Shown: positions 21,603 to 31,551 of the stretch, piece after piece
Position numbering within the stretch: position 1 is the stretch's first letter
Layout: each line of letters opens with the position of its first letter
DNA from: Entoloma clypeatum
Lineage: Eukaryota; Basidiomycota; Agaricomycetes; Agaricales; Entolomataceae
DNA length: 64,000 nucleotides
Reading direction: 5' to 3'
NCBI GenBank assembly: GCA_963565915.1
Contig: OY751486.1
Coordinates: forward strand, 124,001-188,000
Program-made: the position numbers and the translations under genes
The notes under the pieces: model-generated
What the model was told of the DNA's origin: nothing
Databases searched by the model: none
The model's input: only the letters and a program-made list of their open reading frames with translations

Positions 21603-23244
21603 ATGACCACGTCTCCGAACGAGCTCTACACTCGCCTTTCTAAATTCAAGGTCGAACTCAATATCCTCACCGATCTCAACCGACTCCGCAAGTCCGGAGA
21701 AGCACGGATTCGGGAAATCTTATCAGAACTTCACGATACACTGGTAAGTGATGCTCGCGAGACCCCGTTTCCTACTCAAACATTTCTTCTTTCAGGTCGC
21801 GGCTGCAGGTTGTGTGGATGACTACACCGAGCGGCTCTTAAACACCATCACGTACAACTTATACCGCTCCGGCTACACGATGGACCGCCGCTGGTGGAAA
21901 TGGTGGCCCGACCTTCATGGGCAAACCCTCCAAGACCTTCCCGAGGTGAGTCGTTTGCTTATTTGTTTTGCTAATTTCCACATTACATTTATGCAGGATC
22001 GCCTACTGGAAGAGGACAAGGCTGTCCCCGTCCCCAAACTGTCCATCTCTAGCGGGAAACAACTCGCAAAGCTCATCACGAAAGGCGTGGAGTACATGAC
22101 GGCCAGTCCAACTTCACCCAACATCGAGGACAAGAACAAGTCGACCTCCCGCGCTGCACGATCTAAGCCTGTGACCCGCACTAGCGGTAAGCGTGCGGCT
22201 CCCCATTCGCCTCCCAGTCAGGGAGCTCTCAAGGTGAACTTCCTGATCATTTCTTTTACTTCTTACTAAATTTCCTTCCAGAAACGTCGCTCCGATATCG
22301 GTCGTCAAGCTTCGCAAGCAGACAGCGGGGACGACGACGTCGAGGTGGTCGATGCGCACACCCCCACCAGACCTCAACCCATCGCTAAAAGGCCCCGTGT
22401 CGTAACAGCGCCCGTGGCCACTCAGAAAGCACCCGCGAGGCCCCCTCCTCAACCCGAACCGAAACCCGCCACGGTCACGAAAGAACCGCAGGTCGACGCG
22501 AAAGAAGGTACTGCCCTCAAGGCAGATGAGTTGCGACAACTCCGTGTTGCGTTGCCCGTTATGGTACGTTTTCTTTCTTCCTGACTCATTCTATAGTTAA
22601 CTATGTCTTTTCTTAGCCCAGCCTTCCCTGCCTCGTTTGCGCTGGTGGACCAAGTGCGGCTCGCTGCCGTTTCCAAGGTTGGGGCAAGAAGTGCTCCAAC
22701 TGCCAGAGCGGTAGCCGGGTAGGGTGCTCTTTTGAGGTGGTGGTGAACGTGCGGAACTCCTTGCGACCATGGCCCACGCCTTCGGTCAATCGAGCACGGC
22801 TGGTGCGTTCTACCATCTGCCCTCTTTCTAGCCGCTGACAATTTATTTCCAGCCATCCGCGAGACTCTTGTCGACATCCAAGCCTCGACTGCTCTCCACT
22901 TCCACCTCTCGGAAGCCTTGTCGGCCATCACCGCTCGTCGCGAGCGGTCCATTACCCACTTCCTTCACCAGCTGGCTCAGCTGTATCGTCGCGAGGGCGA
23001 CTTTCCTCAGGGCCTGGTAGCTGATGAGGGGGCTCACCAGGAGCTCTTCGAAGTCTTTGGCCTCGCTCGATTCGACCCTCCCGCTGGTCAACAGTCCTCC
23101 TGCGAGAATCCCATCTTTGTCAAGAAGGTTTCGCCTGTCCATGCATCAGACTCGGCTTCTGACGAGGACTCCCCTGTGGAGGAAGATGCTGATGAAGTCG
23201 CGAAGGATCTGTTCGTTCAGGGGTCGTCTCGCGATGTCGCCTAG
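21603..23244 (+). CDS. Opposite-strand gene A of large element, Cys-cluster
   Basis: Multi-exon gene on the strand opposite to pol, beginning 360 bp inside the 3' LTR. ATG at 21603 (MTTSPNELYTRLSKFKVEL). Introns read at 21744-21795, 21946-21996, 22234-22281, 22564-22616 and about 22803-22852; the last junction needs one base of adjustment. Exons 1-2 are helical (RSGYTMDRRWWKWWPDLHG); exons 3-4 are Pro/Lys-rich; exon 5 has LPCLVCAGGPSAARCRF and KKCSNCQSGSRVGCSF, a CxxC...CxxCx6C cluster like the gene at 18990-19693; exon 6 is helical (LSAITARRERSITHFLHQL) with an acidic tail and TAG at 23244. Spliced protein about 430 residues. Not a known retroelement protein; possible DNA-binding or regulatory role is inference. 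Confidence 0.7.
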
Positions 23245-23835
23245 GTACTGCGGGCCTTCTTTCTTTTTTTTTTTATATTTGCACATGTCGTGGGCTATAC
23301 GCCCTTATATTTTCTCTGTATACACTCGCTGCGGGCTTACGCCCAAATATATTGCTTTTCTTCATTCTTTGATTAAGTCCATTAAGGGCCTCCTGTTCAG
23401 AACTACAGTATTTCTAAGTCTATCGCGAAGACATTGGACGAAGTCTCGTTTTACTTTGATCGTTATGCTGTTTGGTACTCAGGGGTTCGGTATATCTATT
23501 TGACGGTGATTATGTCTTTCTGATATCTCCTTCCGAGATTCCGCTCTTTCATGTTCTGTTTCATTTATGACGATTTGAGGTTCGCAATTGTACTGGAACA
23601 GGCTTGCGACCCCCCACTCCCCCACACTAAAGAATACAACTCTCCGAGTTGGACATCGCTCTATTCCGTGAAGGCAAGACTAGCATCGCGAAGGTACCCC
23701 TGTCGACTATCACAAGGACTGACTATCCCCTTGTAGAGGGAACCGCCGTGCCTAACCACGCAATCCCGGGCGCCACTACCATCCGGTATATCACGGCCTC
23801 AAAAAAAACTTTCGTTACTAAGTCGCCAGGGAAGC
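23245..23835. other. Spacer between opposite-strand genes A and B
   Basis: Non-coding, with a T-rich run (about 23265) that could be the 3' end of gene A, and the promoter region of gene B. No further ORF is supported. Confidence 0.45.
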
Positions 23836-23843
23836 TATAAAAG
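23836..23843 (+). promoter_or_regulatory. TATA box of opposite-strand gene B
   Basis: TATAAAAG about 80 bp before the first ATG (23924), with a pyrimidine/CA-rich leader between. Well placed for a Pol II promoter independent of the LTR. Confidence 0.6.
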
Positions 23844-23923
23844 CCCGCGACCACTCGAAGAGTCAACTCTACCCTCACCCTAGCACAAATCAACACCGCT
23901 AGACAAACTTGCCCTCGGGTCAC

Positions 23924-25303
23924 ATGCCGCCTCTAAAAGAGATGTCTAACGAAGACGAAACCCAGGCCGTGAAAAAGGTCTTAGCCTCGCTCATCGGTTC
24001 ATTCCCGGACGATCCTCAGGCACCCCCCAAGAAACTGCCAACCTGCTCCGAAGCATACCTCATCTGTCGGTACGCATATGACGACCTCAAAGTACGTCGC
24101 GACAGCGCACCGAACCTTGTTTGACCATTCCAACTATTCCGTCAGCCTCTAAATCTCCGTCATGCACATATTTCCAATGAGTACCTCAAGGACGCACAAC
24201 TCGTGGACCATGTTTTCGTAGCTAGGAACGGCCTACAGGCGTTCCATGACAAGAACAAGTCTTGGAGACTCCCGCCCATGTTCTTTACCCTCAAGGACAT
24301 GGTCGCGTACATACGATACCTGCGTCAAGGACCTACAGCCACCGAGGAGACCGCGCCTCCACCTGCAAGTGATCCTCTGGCCAACAGCGAGAAACCCGAA
24401 GTGAGTCGACGCGAGAGCTGGAGTCCATCCCCCGCACTAATTGAATGGCTCGACCAGGTCAAGGTAACTGATCCCGACGCCGATCTCAATCTCGACGTCT
24501 CTAATATCCCGGACGCAAACAGCCCGTCCGCCGCTGCGGAACCTGAACTAACCCAGTCGGGGACAGCAACGACAGCGACAGAAACGCCGAGCGCCCCGCC
24601 GAACCTCGTAAGCGATCGCGAGATGATGAATCTGATCATGAGGTCTGTCATTATTCGTATACTACCTTCCAACTTCCAATGGTATTGAAGCTGCTTCTCG
24701 CTACTGTGCAAGAAGATGGACGTCGACCCCGAGACCCTCCATCCCATTACTGCGGACGATGGGTCTGCCAAGAAGTCCGTTACAGCTCCCTCGACGGAGA
24801 AATCATCGTCCGGCACGGTACGTCGACATACTGCCCCCGACAATTTCCGCTAATTTTCCCCATATCACAGAAAGGGTCTGGGTCGAAGGGCAAATCGGCC
24901 CCGGGTCCCAAATCCAACAAGAAACCGCGGCTGGAGACCAAAGAAGCCCCGTTCAAGGACACAGCGCCGGTGGGACCAGCACAAGTGGAGCAGCGAGGCA
25001 ATTTCCACAAAGAAGGTACCGTACTAAACATATCCGCCTTCTTTATCCAAGCTAATATGTCACCCTGCAGCCGCTCGCTTCGCGATGGACAATCCTCTCG
25101 CAAACAAGATCCTCTCGGAGACTGGGTCGATCCTGGAGACGCCCTTGACACACACCGAGAAGTCCCTTCGTGACACCGAGGCCCTCGTCCGATCCCAATT
25201 TCTCACTACAATTTCTTCTCTTGATTACAACTTAAAGTATGCACAATACCTTAAGCAGCGACACAACCTTCTCCTCTCCGAATTGAAGGAGCAGTATGAG
25301 TAG
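23924..25303 (+). CDS. Opposite-strand gene B of large element
   Basis: Second multi-exon gene on the strand opposite to pol. ATG at 23924 (MPPLKEMSNEDETQAVKKV). Introns read at 24092-24145, 24401-24457, about 24643-24712, about 24817-24870 and about 25016-25070. The first exons are ordered (CSEAYLICRYAYDDLK; AFHDKNKSWRLPPMFFTLKD); the middle is Pro/Ser/Ala-rich and acidic; a Lys/Gly-rich basic block follows (KGSGSKGKSAPGPKSNKK); the last exon is helical (EALVRSQFLTTISSLDYN) and ends with TAG at 25303. Spliced length roughly 350 residues. It converges on the pol stop at 25507, 204 bp away. No family recognised. Splice phase of exons 3-4 is uncertain. Confidence 0.65.
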
Positions 25304-25506
25304 ACTGCCCTTCACCTTTCCTGCCACAGCAAAAGCCACATGTCCCCTTGTAGAGGTTTTTACTGTACAGTATAGTCCATAATACAGGTCTTCCTCTGCT
25401 GGCACATAGGCGTTCGATATGATCGCTAAGTCATTCCAACACGGCCCTAGGCCTCGCGAGATCATACCAGTGGTGATTTCCTTCAAAGTAAGTCCCGCGA
25501 GCCCGG

Positions 25507-25779
25507 TCATTCATCATCCGAGCTGGAATCCTCGTCCGAGACTGCCCCCGCATCATCTACGGTAACCTCACGAGGCGTATCCTCAAACCTGTCATTCTTA
25601 TCTATGTCCAGCCTCGTTCTGTCGAACCACAGGTCCTCACCGCTGTCCTTAGCAGTCTCGGTCGAATTTTTCAATCCTTCCAATGTCGCTTTTGTAATAT
25701 TGATGAAGTCTAACACCCCTTTAGGGACTGCAATGGCACGTCTCGCATGGTAGGGAACGAGCCTAAATGCTGCAACCTT
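25507..25779 (-). pseudogene. C-terminal tail of large-element Pol, cut by Ty1
   Basis: Minus-strand reading KVAAFRLVPYHARRAI, then IDKNDRFEDTPREVTVDD and an Asp/Ser tail with TGA at 25507. It continues the integrase reading that stops at 31552 (WHEKVV), the two being separated by the nested Ty1 element and its ACCTT duplication. Removing the insertion would bring the two parts next to each other. Confidence 0.85.
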
Positions 25780-26093
25780 TGTTGAAACTTTTCCCATCAC
25801 GTAGATTAGATTAGATTAGATTAGATTACATCACGTGACCTTTACATATCTTCATTACATACTTGTTTGGTTGGTACAAACAGTAGTACGGTATATAAGA
25901 CCAGGAAACTGTCAATATCAACAAGTTGTCTCTTGACTCTTAACCAGCTCCATCGCTCTCACCAGCCTCAACCGCTCTCACCAGCCTTACCCCTCCAAAC
26001 CATGTAAGTAACCATAGCGGTATCGTAGAATACTTCCACTGTAGCTATGTTGCTCAGTACACCTGTGGCTAGCGCCCAGGTGGAACTTCAACA
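25780..26093 (+). repeat. 5' LTR of nested Ty1 element
   Basis: TGTTGAAACTTTTCCC...GAACTTCAACA, 314 bp, repeated at 31239-31551. It holds an (AGATT)n run, a CACGTG E-box and TATATAAG near 25900. Flanked on the left by ACCTT (25775-25779), matching 31552-31556 on the far side. Confidence 0.95.
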
Positions 26094-26455
26094 GGTTATG
26101 GGCCCCGGATAGCAGAGGGACTTGGGAAACGCTGGCAACAGCGAGTACCTGCCCACTCTACCCTGGTTGGCAAGGAACCGATCGAAAGATCTAGGTTCTG
26201 AGTCTTACTTCTTCACATATGAACCTGGGAACGTCATTACGACAAGTACCTGTCATGAGACGTCCCTAAGGGGATTGACCTAGTACACTCCATGTGGAAA
26301 TGTTGATCGCACCTTATACGTTTCTGACATATAAAGGGTTTTCCCGTGACCGCTATTCCCAAAGGAAATATGTCATAAGGAATCATTCAATTGTTTTCTT
26401 GAATCATATTCATAACACATCACTGATTGGGAACCCTTTCTTAGATTCATCTACA

Positions 26456-27307
26456 ATGTCTACCTCTCGCTCTGCTCTTGACATCATCACCCCCTTCGAC
26501 GGTATCGACCACCAGAGCTGGGCCGAAAAAATGAAGTCTTACCTCCTCCATCAAGGAGTCTGGCGCATTGTCTCTGGCGACATCACTCGTCCCGTGATCG
26601 CCGACTTCACTACCACAGTCTCCACTCCCGGTCCCACCACCACTGCTCCCCCTGTACTGGTTACCACTGTTGACCAGCCCGGCTTCCGCAAGGAAGAAAA
26701 AGCCTGGATCAGGGACGACGACGTAGCTCTCGGGGCGATACGCCTGAAGGTCTCTGAGGCGATCAGACGCCACATCAAGGACAGCACCTCGGCACTTGAT
26801 GCGTGGAAATCGCTGAAAGATAACTACTCCAAGGTGTCCCCGGCTGTCATCTTCGGCGACTTCAAGACCGCCGCCGCCTTCAAGCTGTCTGGACGCGACC
26901 CCGTGCCTGAAATCGAACACCTGGGGTCTCTTTTCGCTCGGCTCGCCGATTCGAACTTTATCGTCCCCGATCTGATGCAGGCAATGATCCTGGCCAATGC
27001 AATTCCCGACGCCTGGTCTTCACTCTCCACCGCCCTTTTCCAGGTCTATGACGCCGATGATTTCACCTACAAAGCCGTCGCCGAAAGCATCATCTCTGAA
27101 TACAGGCACAAGTATTCGGTCGGGTCTACTCGTGCGTCCAATGAGCAGGCCCGGAAAATTTCCGGGACAAAGCGCAAGGGGCAGGACCCCAAATGGGAAA
27201 GGCAGCAAAAACCGAGTACCTCGCAGAACGATGCTGACAAGCAGCCTAACTCGGCCGATCCAAGTACCGCTTCTGAGAAGAAGAAGGGAAAGGGACGTTG
27301 GCGCTAA
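26456..27307 (+). CDS. Ty1/copia Gag of nested element
   Basis: ATG at 26456 (MSTSRSALDIITPFDGIDH). The copia-type gag domain follows (WAEKMKSYLLHQGVWRIVSG; VALGAIRLKVSEAIRRHIK; AWKSLKDNYSKVSPAVIF). The frame stops at 27307 after a basic KKKGKGRWR, while the homologous reading continues in a -1 frame (GANNADNTSDHVEETVEF), so gag probably extends further and the shift is a lesion or sequencing indel. No CCHC knuckle was seen. Confidence 0.88.
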   Translation: MSTSRSALDIITPFDGIDHQSWAEKMKSYLLHQGVWRIVSGDITRPVIADFTTTVSTPGPTTTAPPVLVTTVDQPGFRKEEKAWIRDDDVALGAIRLKVSEAIRRHIKDSTSALDAWKSLKDNYSKVSPAVIFGDFKTAAAFKLSGRDPVPEIEHLGSLFARLADSNFIVPDLMQAMILANAIPDAWSSLSTALFQVYDADDFTYKAVAESIISEYRHKYSVGSTRASNEQARKISGTKRKGQDPKWERQQKPSTSQNDADKQPNSADPSTASEKKKGKGRWR

Positions 27308-28995
27308 CAATGCGGACAACACGTCCGACCATGTGGAAGAAACAGTTGAGTTTGTTGCTCCTGTCATTCACTTCCCCCCTCTTCCGGCACCGTCCTTCAC
27401 CACCGTCACTGGTCGCGGGAAAACGACAAGTACCACACAGCCCGATTCCGAAAAAATGCAGTCGCTCCTGCAACGCATGAACCCCCCTCCATCACAGTAC
27501 ACTGGGCTTCCTTCTGGAAAGCCGTCAGTGTGGAAAAAGAACGAAAGGGTGCGAAAGCTCGCCCGAGAGATCGGCGCACAACCCTTTGGATCGAACCTTC
27601 GTATCCTAGATACCGTCATTCCTGACATCGACGAAAGGCCGGCTAAACAGCGTCGCGTAGCCCCGTTGATAGAAGAATCGCTAAAGATGATGGACATCGA
27701 CCAGGAACGAATGGGGCCGGATCAATTCGAAGATGGGCTTATTGAACTTGACGGTTCGTCATCTCCCTCTCCTGAATCTGACCAATTAAGGAAAGCTAAT
27801 AACACCTCCTTTCAGACGTGTAAAATATTAGCTAGTACTAGTGCAGAATGTATGGATCATATTGACAGCGATCTATATAAAAAATATACAAAGCACTTTG
27901 CGTCATGCACACACTGTAAGGAGAAAGAACGCGCACAATGGATCTTAGACTCCGGTGCCTCGTTACACTTTACCCATGAGTTCAAGGACTTTGCATACTA
28001 CAGGCCTCTCAAGGCTAAAGCGATTTGTCCAAACAGCTGCAAAGGGAAAGAAACTGGAAATACTCAGAGTTGGGGCCGTTCCAGTACGGCATACCCTAAA
28101 TGGGGAAACTAAAACCCATCTCCTACAACCGGTATTTTATATTCCGGATATGGACACACGTCTATTGTCCCTAGGCGTCTTCCTTAACCATGGTTACAAA
28201 GTTGATGGAATGCGTGGAGAAATTAATATCTCTAAAGGGCTGAACAAAATACAGTTTTCACCTCATTTCATCGGACAAACCATTTACTGGTTAGACACTG
28301 AAATACGCTATGACCAAATCCACGCGATCTCTAGCGAAATCACTGTTGAAACCTGGCATAAACGTCTTGGCCACCCAAATGACCAGGCGCTCAATAAAAT
28401 TCCCACTAGTACCAAAGGAGTACCCAGAACGTTAGTACGTGAGAAATCACAGGAAAGCTGCACGGGGTGCCTCAAAGGGAAAATGCCGAATCAGTCATAC
28501 CCCAATTCAATGACGAGGGCTGTCAAACCCTTCGACCTGATTCATTCAGACCTGAAACAGATATCCACGGCATCGTATCACAAGTACAAATACTTCCTCA
28601 CATTTCTGGACGATTTTTCATCTCATGTCTGGGTCGTCTTGCTTAGGAAAAAGTCTGGTGCCATTACGGCACTGAGACAGTTTCTTGCGATGATCCAGAA
28701 CCAATTTGCCGCTACTCCTAAGAAGTGGCGAGTTGATGGAGGTGGAGAATTTGACGAATACAAAGATGTACTTGCCGATCATGGAATTCTGATCGACGTC
28801 ACGCTCCCATATCAGCACCAGCAGAATGGTAGAGCAGAAAGGATCAATCGAACACTATGGGAAAAATCTCAGGCATTGCGCTTCGATGCATGCTTACCGC
28901 CCATGTGGTGGGAATTCTGTTGGAACACGCAGCATTTCTCTACAACAGAACCCCCATGCAGCGTCTTGAATGGAAAACCCCGTACTTCAGGGTGA
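27300..28995 (+). pseudogene. Ty1 protease and integrase, two frameshifts
   Basis: From 27300 the reading continues through a charged linker to the protease motif QWILDSGASLHFTH (about 27940). A shift near 28020 leads to the pre-integrase zinc region (HKRLGHPNDQAL...CTGCLKGKMP) and the integrase core: IHSDLKQIS, YFLTFLDDFSSHVWV, RVDGGGEFDEYKDV, PYQHQQNGRAERINRT. Another shift lies near 28910. All recognisable catalytic regions are present, and each break is a single-base shift. Confidence 0.88.
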
Positions 28996-31160
28996 CCAAT
29001 GAGATTCCCGACATGTCCAGCGTCAGAGTATTTGGATGTCAGGCATATGTATATATCCCAAAGGAGAAACGTAGGAACTCCCTGGAATCAAGATCCCGAT
29101 TGATGATTTATCTCGGATCGAAACCAGGGGTCAAAGGATACCGCTTCATGGATCCTGAGACCAACACGATTTTCATGGGCGGGAAAGCTATCTTTGATGA
29201 AAGCAAGTACCCTAGATGCCACATCGACACGTTGCCAGAAAACCACCCAGAAATGGAAGACCCAGAGCCAGCTGATGAGTTTGAGGATCTCATTCCTGGC
29301 AGCAATGACGACGACAGTCACAACGAAACACCTCATGACCCACTTCCCATTGAACAGGATCAACCTGAATCAGACAACGAATTACCTGCCAGTGAGCCTG
29401 ATGACGAACCACGAGTACCCACTCCGGAATCCGAGCAAGTACCAGATCGACCGATCAGGGAACGACGAGTTCGGAAGATGCCAGGAAGCATCTATGGGGA
29501 AGACACTCCAGCGTCTGATCTTGAAAAATTAGATCGAAGACGGAGATTGGGCGGTCAAACGGCATGGATGAATGACCTCCTGATGGAGGCGATATCAGTC
29601 CAAGTTGGCATTGTCGACATGTCCCATAAAGACATATACCCTCTTCCAAATAAAGAAGACTGGTATGCGGCTGAACATAAAGAGCTAGACATGCTCAAAC
29701 GCCGCGGGGTGATCACAGAGCTAGTACCCCTGCCTGCAGGAAGGAAAGCTCTAAGGAACAAATGGGTTTACAACGAAAAGTCCGACGGCCGCCTGAAAGC
29801 ACGTCTCGTCGCAAAAGGCTTTTCACAGGTAGAAGGGATCGACTTTGATCAGATCTTCTCACCAGTCGTAAGATATGAAACCGTCCGACTAATACTGGCA
29901 TTGACAGCCCTTGAAGGGTGGTTCATGACACTTTTGGACGTCTCATCAGCCTTCCTCTATGGAACGCTCCGTGAAGTCATTTACATGCGACAGCCTGAGG
30001 GCTACATAGTAAAAGGGAAAGAACACCTCGTGTACCAACTATTCAAAGCTCTATATGGACTTAAGCAGGCCGCATTAGCCTGGTGGAGGGAACTTGATTC
30101 CTCCATGAAAAAGCTCGGCTTTGTCCGGCTTCACTCCGATGCGGGAGTGTTCATTCACAAAAGTACCAGCGGGGAAATTGTAATCGCCGTCATCTATGTC
30201 GACGACTCTGCTTTTCTCGGCACAAACCGGGAATATACGCTAGAGAAAAAGAAGGCCTTCATGACCACATGGGAATGTAGGGACCTAGGGCACCTTGTGC
30301 CTGATGGGGAACCGAAAGAATTTCTCTCTATCCAAATAAGGCAACGCGGGAAATGTATCTTCATCGATCAAGTACCTTACCTTGAGAAAATACTTGAACG
30401 AATGGGGATGAGCGAATCCAACGCCACCCATACCCCACTTCCTACGGGCTACAAACCCATGGTGTCCGAAGATGAACCCAATGCAGAACTTCGATCAAAG
30501 TACCAATCCGTCATCGGATCACTTCTATATCTGATGATTGGAACAAGGCCAGACATCTGTTTTGCTGTGATCAAAATGTCGCAATTCTCCGCAAATCCCA
30601 CCAAACGCCATTTAGAAGTGGCTAGGGATATTTGCAGGTATCTGAAAGCGACAAAAAATTACGCAATCATGTATGATGGTGACTCAGGGAAAGGAATCTA
30701 TGCATTCACAGACTCCGACTGGGCGTCAGATGAAAACACGAGGAGGTCTACCACTGGCTTCTTCATATCACTGGCGTCTGGAGCAGTGACATGGGTATCA
30801 TCGGCGCAAAAGACCATCGCCCTCTCTTCCACAGAAGCAGAGTATATGGCGTTATCAGACTGCAGTCGCGCAGCAACATGGCTGAGAAGCATGCTTGCCG
30901 AACTTGGAATGCAGATCGGATCAGTACCAATCTACGGAGATAACAACGGCTCCGTCTTCATCGCATCCAACCCTGTAACTGAGAAGCGATCCAAGCACAT
31001 TGACGTGCGATTCCACTTCGTCAGAGAAAAAGTCTCCGAAGGGATAATTACGGTCGAATTTATTGAAGGAGTGAACAACCCTGCAGACCTCTTAACTAAG
31101 AATCTGGGAAAAATCCTCTTTTTCAAGTTTATCCCGTACTTCGGATTGATAAAAAATTAG
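28920..31160 (+). CDS. Ty1 integrase C-term, RT and RNase H
   Basis: Open reading from LLEHAAFLYNRTPMQ through the variable acidic linker to RT: NKWVYNEKSDGRLKARLVAK, LLDVSSAFLYGTL, ALYGLKQAALAWW, catalytic YVDD in VIYVDDSAFLG (about 30200), then RNase H: AFTDSDWASDENTRRSTTG, ALSSTEAEYMALSDC and the final KHIDVRFHFVREKV. Stop at 31158-31160. About 740 residues, intact. The same family recurs truncated at 44255-46660. Confidence 0.95.
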   Translation: MEHAAFLYNRTPMQRLEWKTPYFRVTNEIPDMSSVRVFGCQAYVYIPKEKRRNSLESRSRLMIYLGSKPGVKGYRFMDPETNTIFMGGKAIFDESKYPRCHIDTLPENHPEMEDPEPADEFEDLIPGSNDDDSHNETPHDPLPIEQDQPESDNELPASEPDDEPRVPTPESEQVPDRPIRERRVRKMPGSIYGEDTPASDLEKLDRRRRLGGQTAWMNDLLMEAISVQVGIVDMSHKDIYPLPNKEDWYAAEHKELDMLKRRGVITELVPLPAGRKALRNKWVYNEKSDGRLKARLVAKGFSQVEGIDFDQIFSPVVRYETVRLILALTALEGWFMTLLDVSSAFLYGTLREVIYMRQPEGYIVKGKEHLVYQLFKALYGLKQAALAWWRELDSSMKKLGFVRLHSDAGVFIHKSTSGEIVIAVIYVDDSAFLGTNREYTLEKKKAFMTTWECRDLGHLVPDGEPKEFLSIQIRQRGKCIFIDQVPYLEKILERMGMSESNATHTPLPTGYKPMVSEDEPNAELRSKYQSVIGSLLYLMIGTRPDICFAVIKMSQFSANPTKRHLEVARDICRYLKATKNYAIMYDGDSGKGIYAFTDSDWASDENTRRSTTGFFISLASGAVTWVSSAQKTIALSSTEAEYMALSDCSRAATWLRSMLAELGMQIGSVPIYGDNNGSVFIASNPVTEKRSKHIDVRFHFVREKVSEGIITVEFIEGVNNPADLLTKNLGKILFFKFIPYFGLIKN

Positions 31161-31238
31161 GCGAAACAAAGTACCTATATATATATATGTGGGAAAAAGT
31201 AAGATGTATTTAGAAATATGTACTAAATATGGGGGGGT

Positions 31239-31551
31239 GTTGAAACTTTTCCCATCACGTAGATTAGATTAGATTAGATTAGATTACATCACGTGACCTT
31301 TACATATCTTCATTACATACTTGTTTGGTTGGTACAAACAGTAGTACGGTATATAAGACCAGGAAACTGTCAATATCAACAAGTTGTCTCTTGACTCTTA
31401 ACCAGCTCCATCGCTCTCACCAGCCTCAACCGCTCTCACCAGCCTTACCCCTCCAAACCATGTAAGTAACCATAGCGGTATCGTAGAGTACTTCCACTGT
31501 AGCTATGTTGCTCAGTACGCCTGTGGCTAGCGCCCAGGTGGAACTTCAACA
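31239..31551 (+). repeat. 3' LTR of nested Ty1 element
   Basis: 313-bp partner of 25780-26093, preceded by the polypurine tract atgggggggt and followed by the target duplication ACCTT (31552-31556). Near identity of the LTRs marks a recent insertion. Confidence 0.95.
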
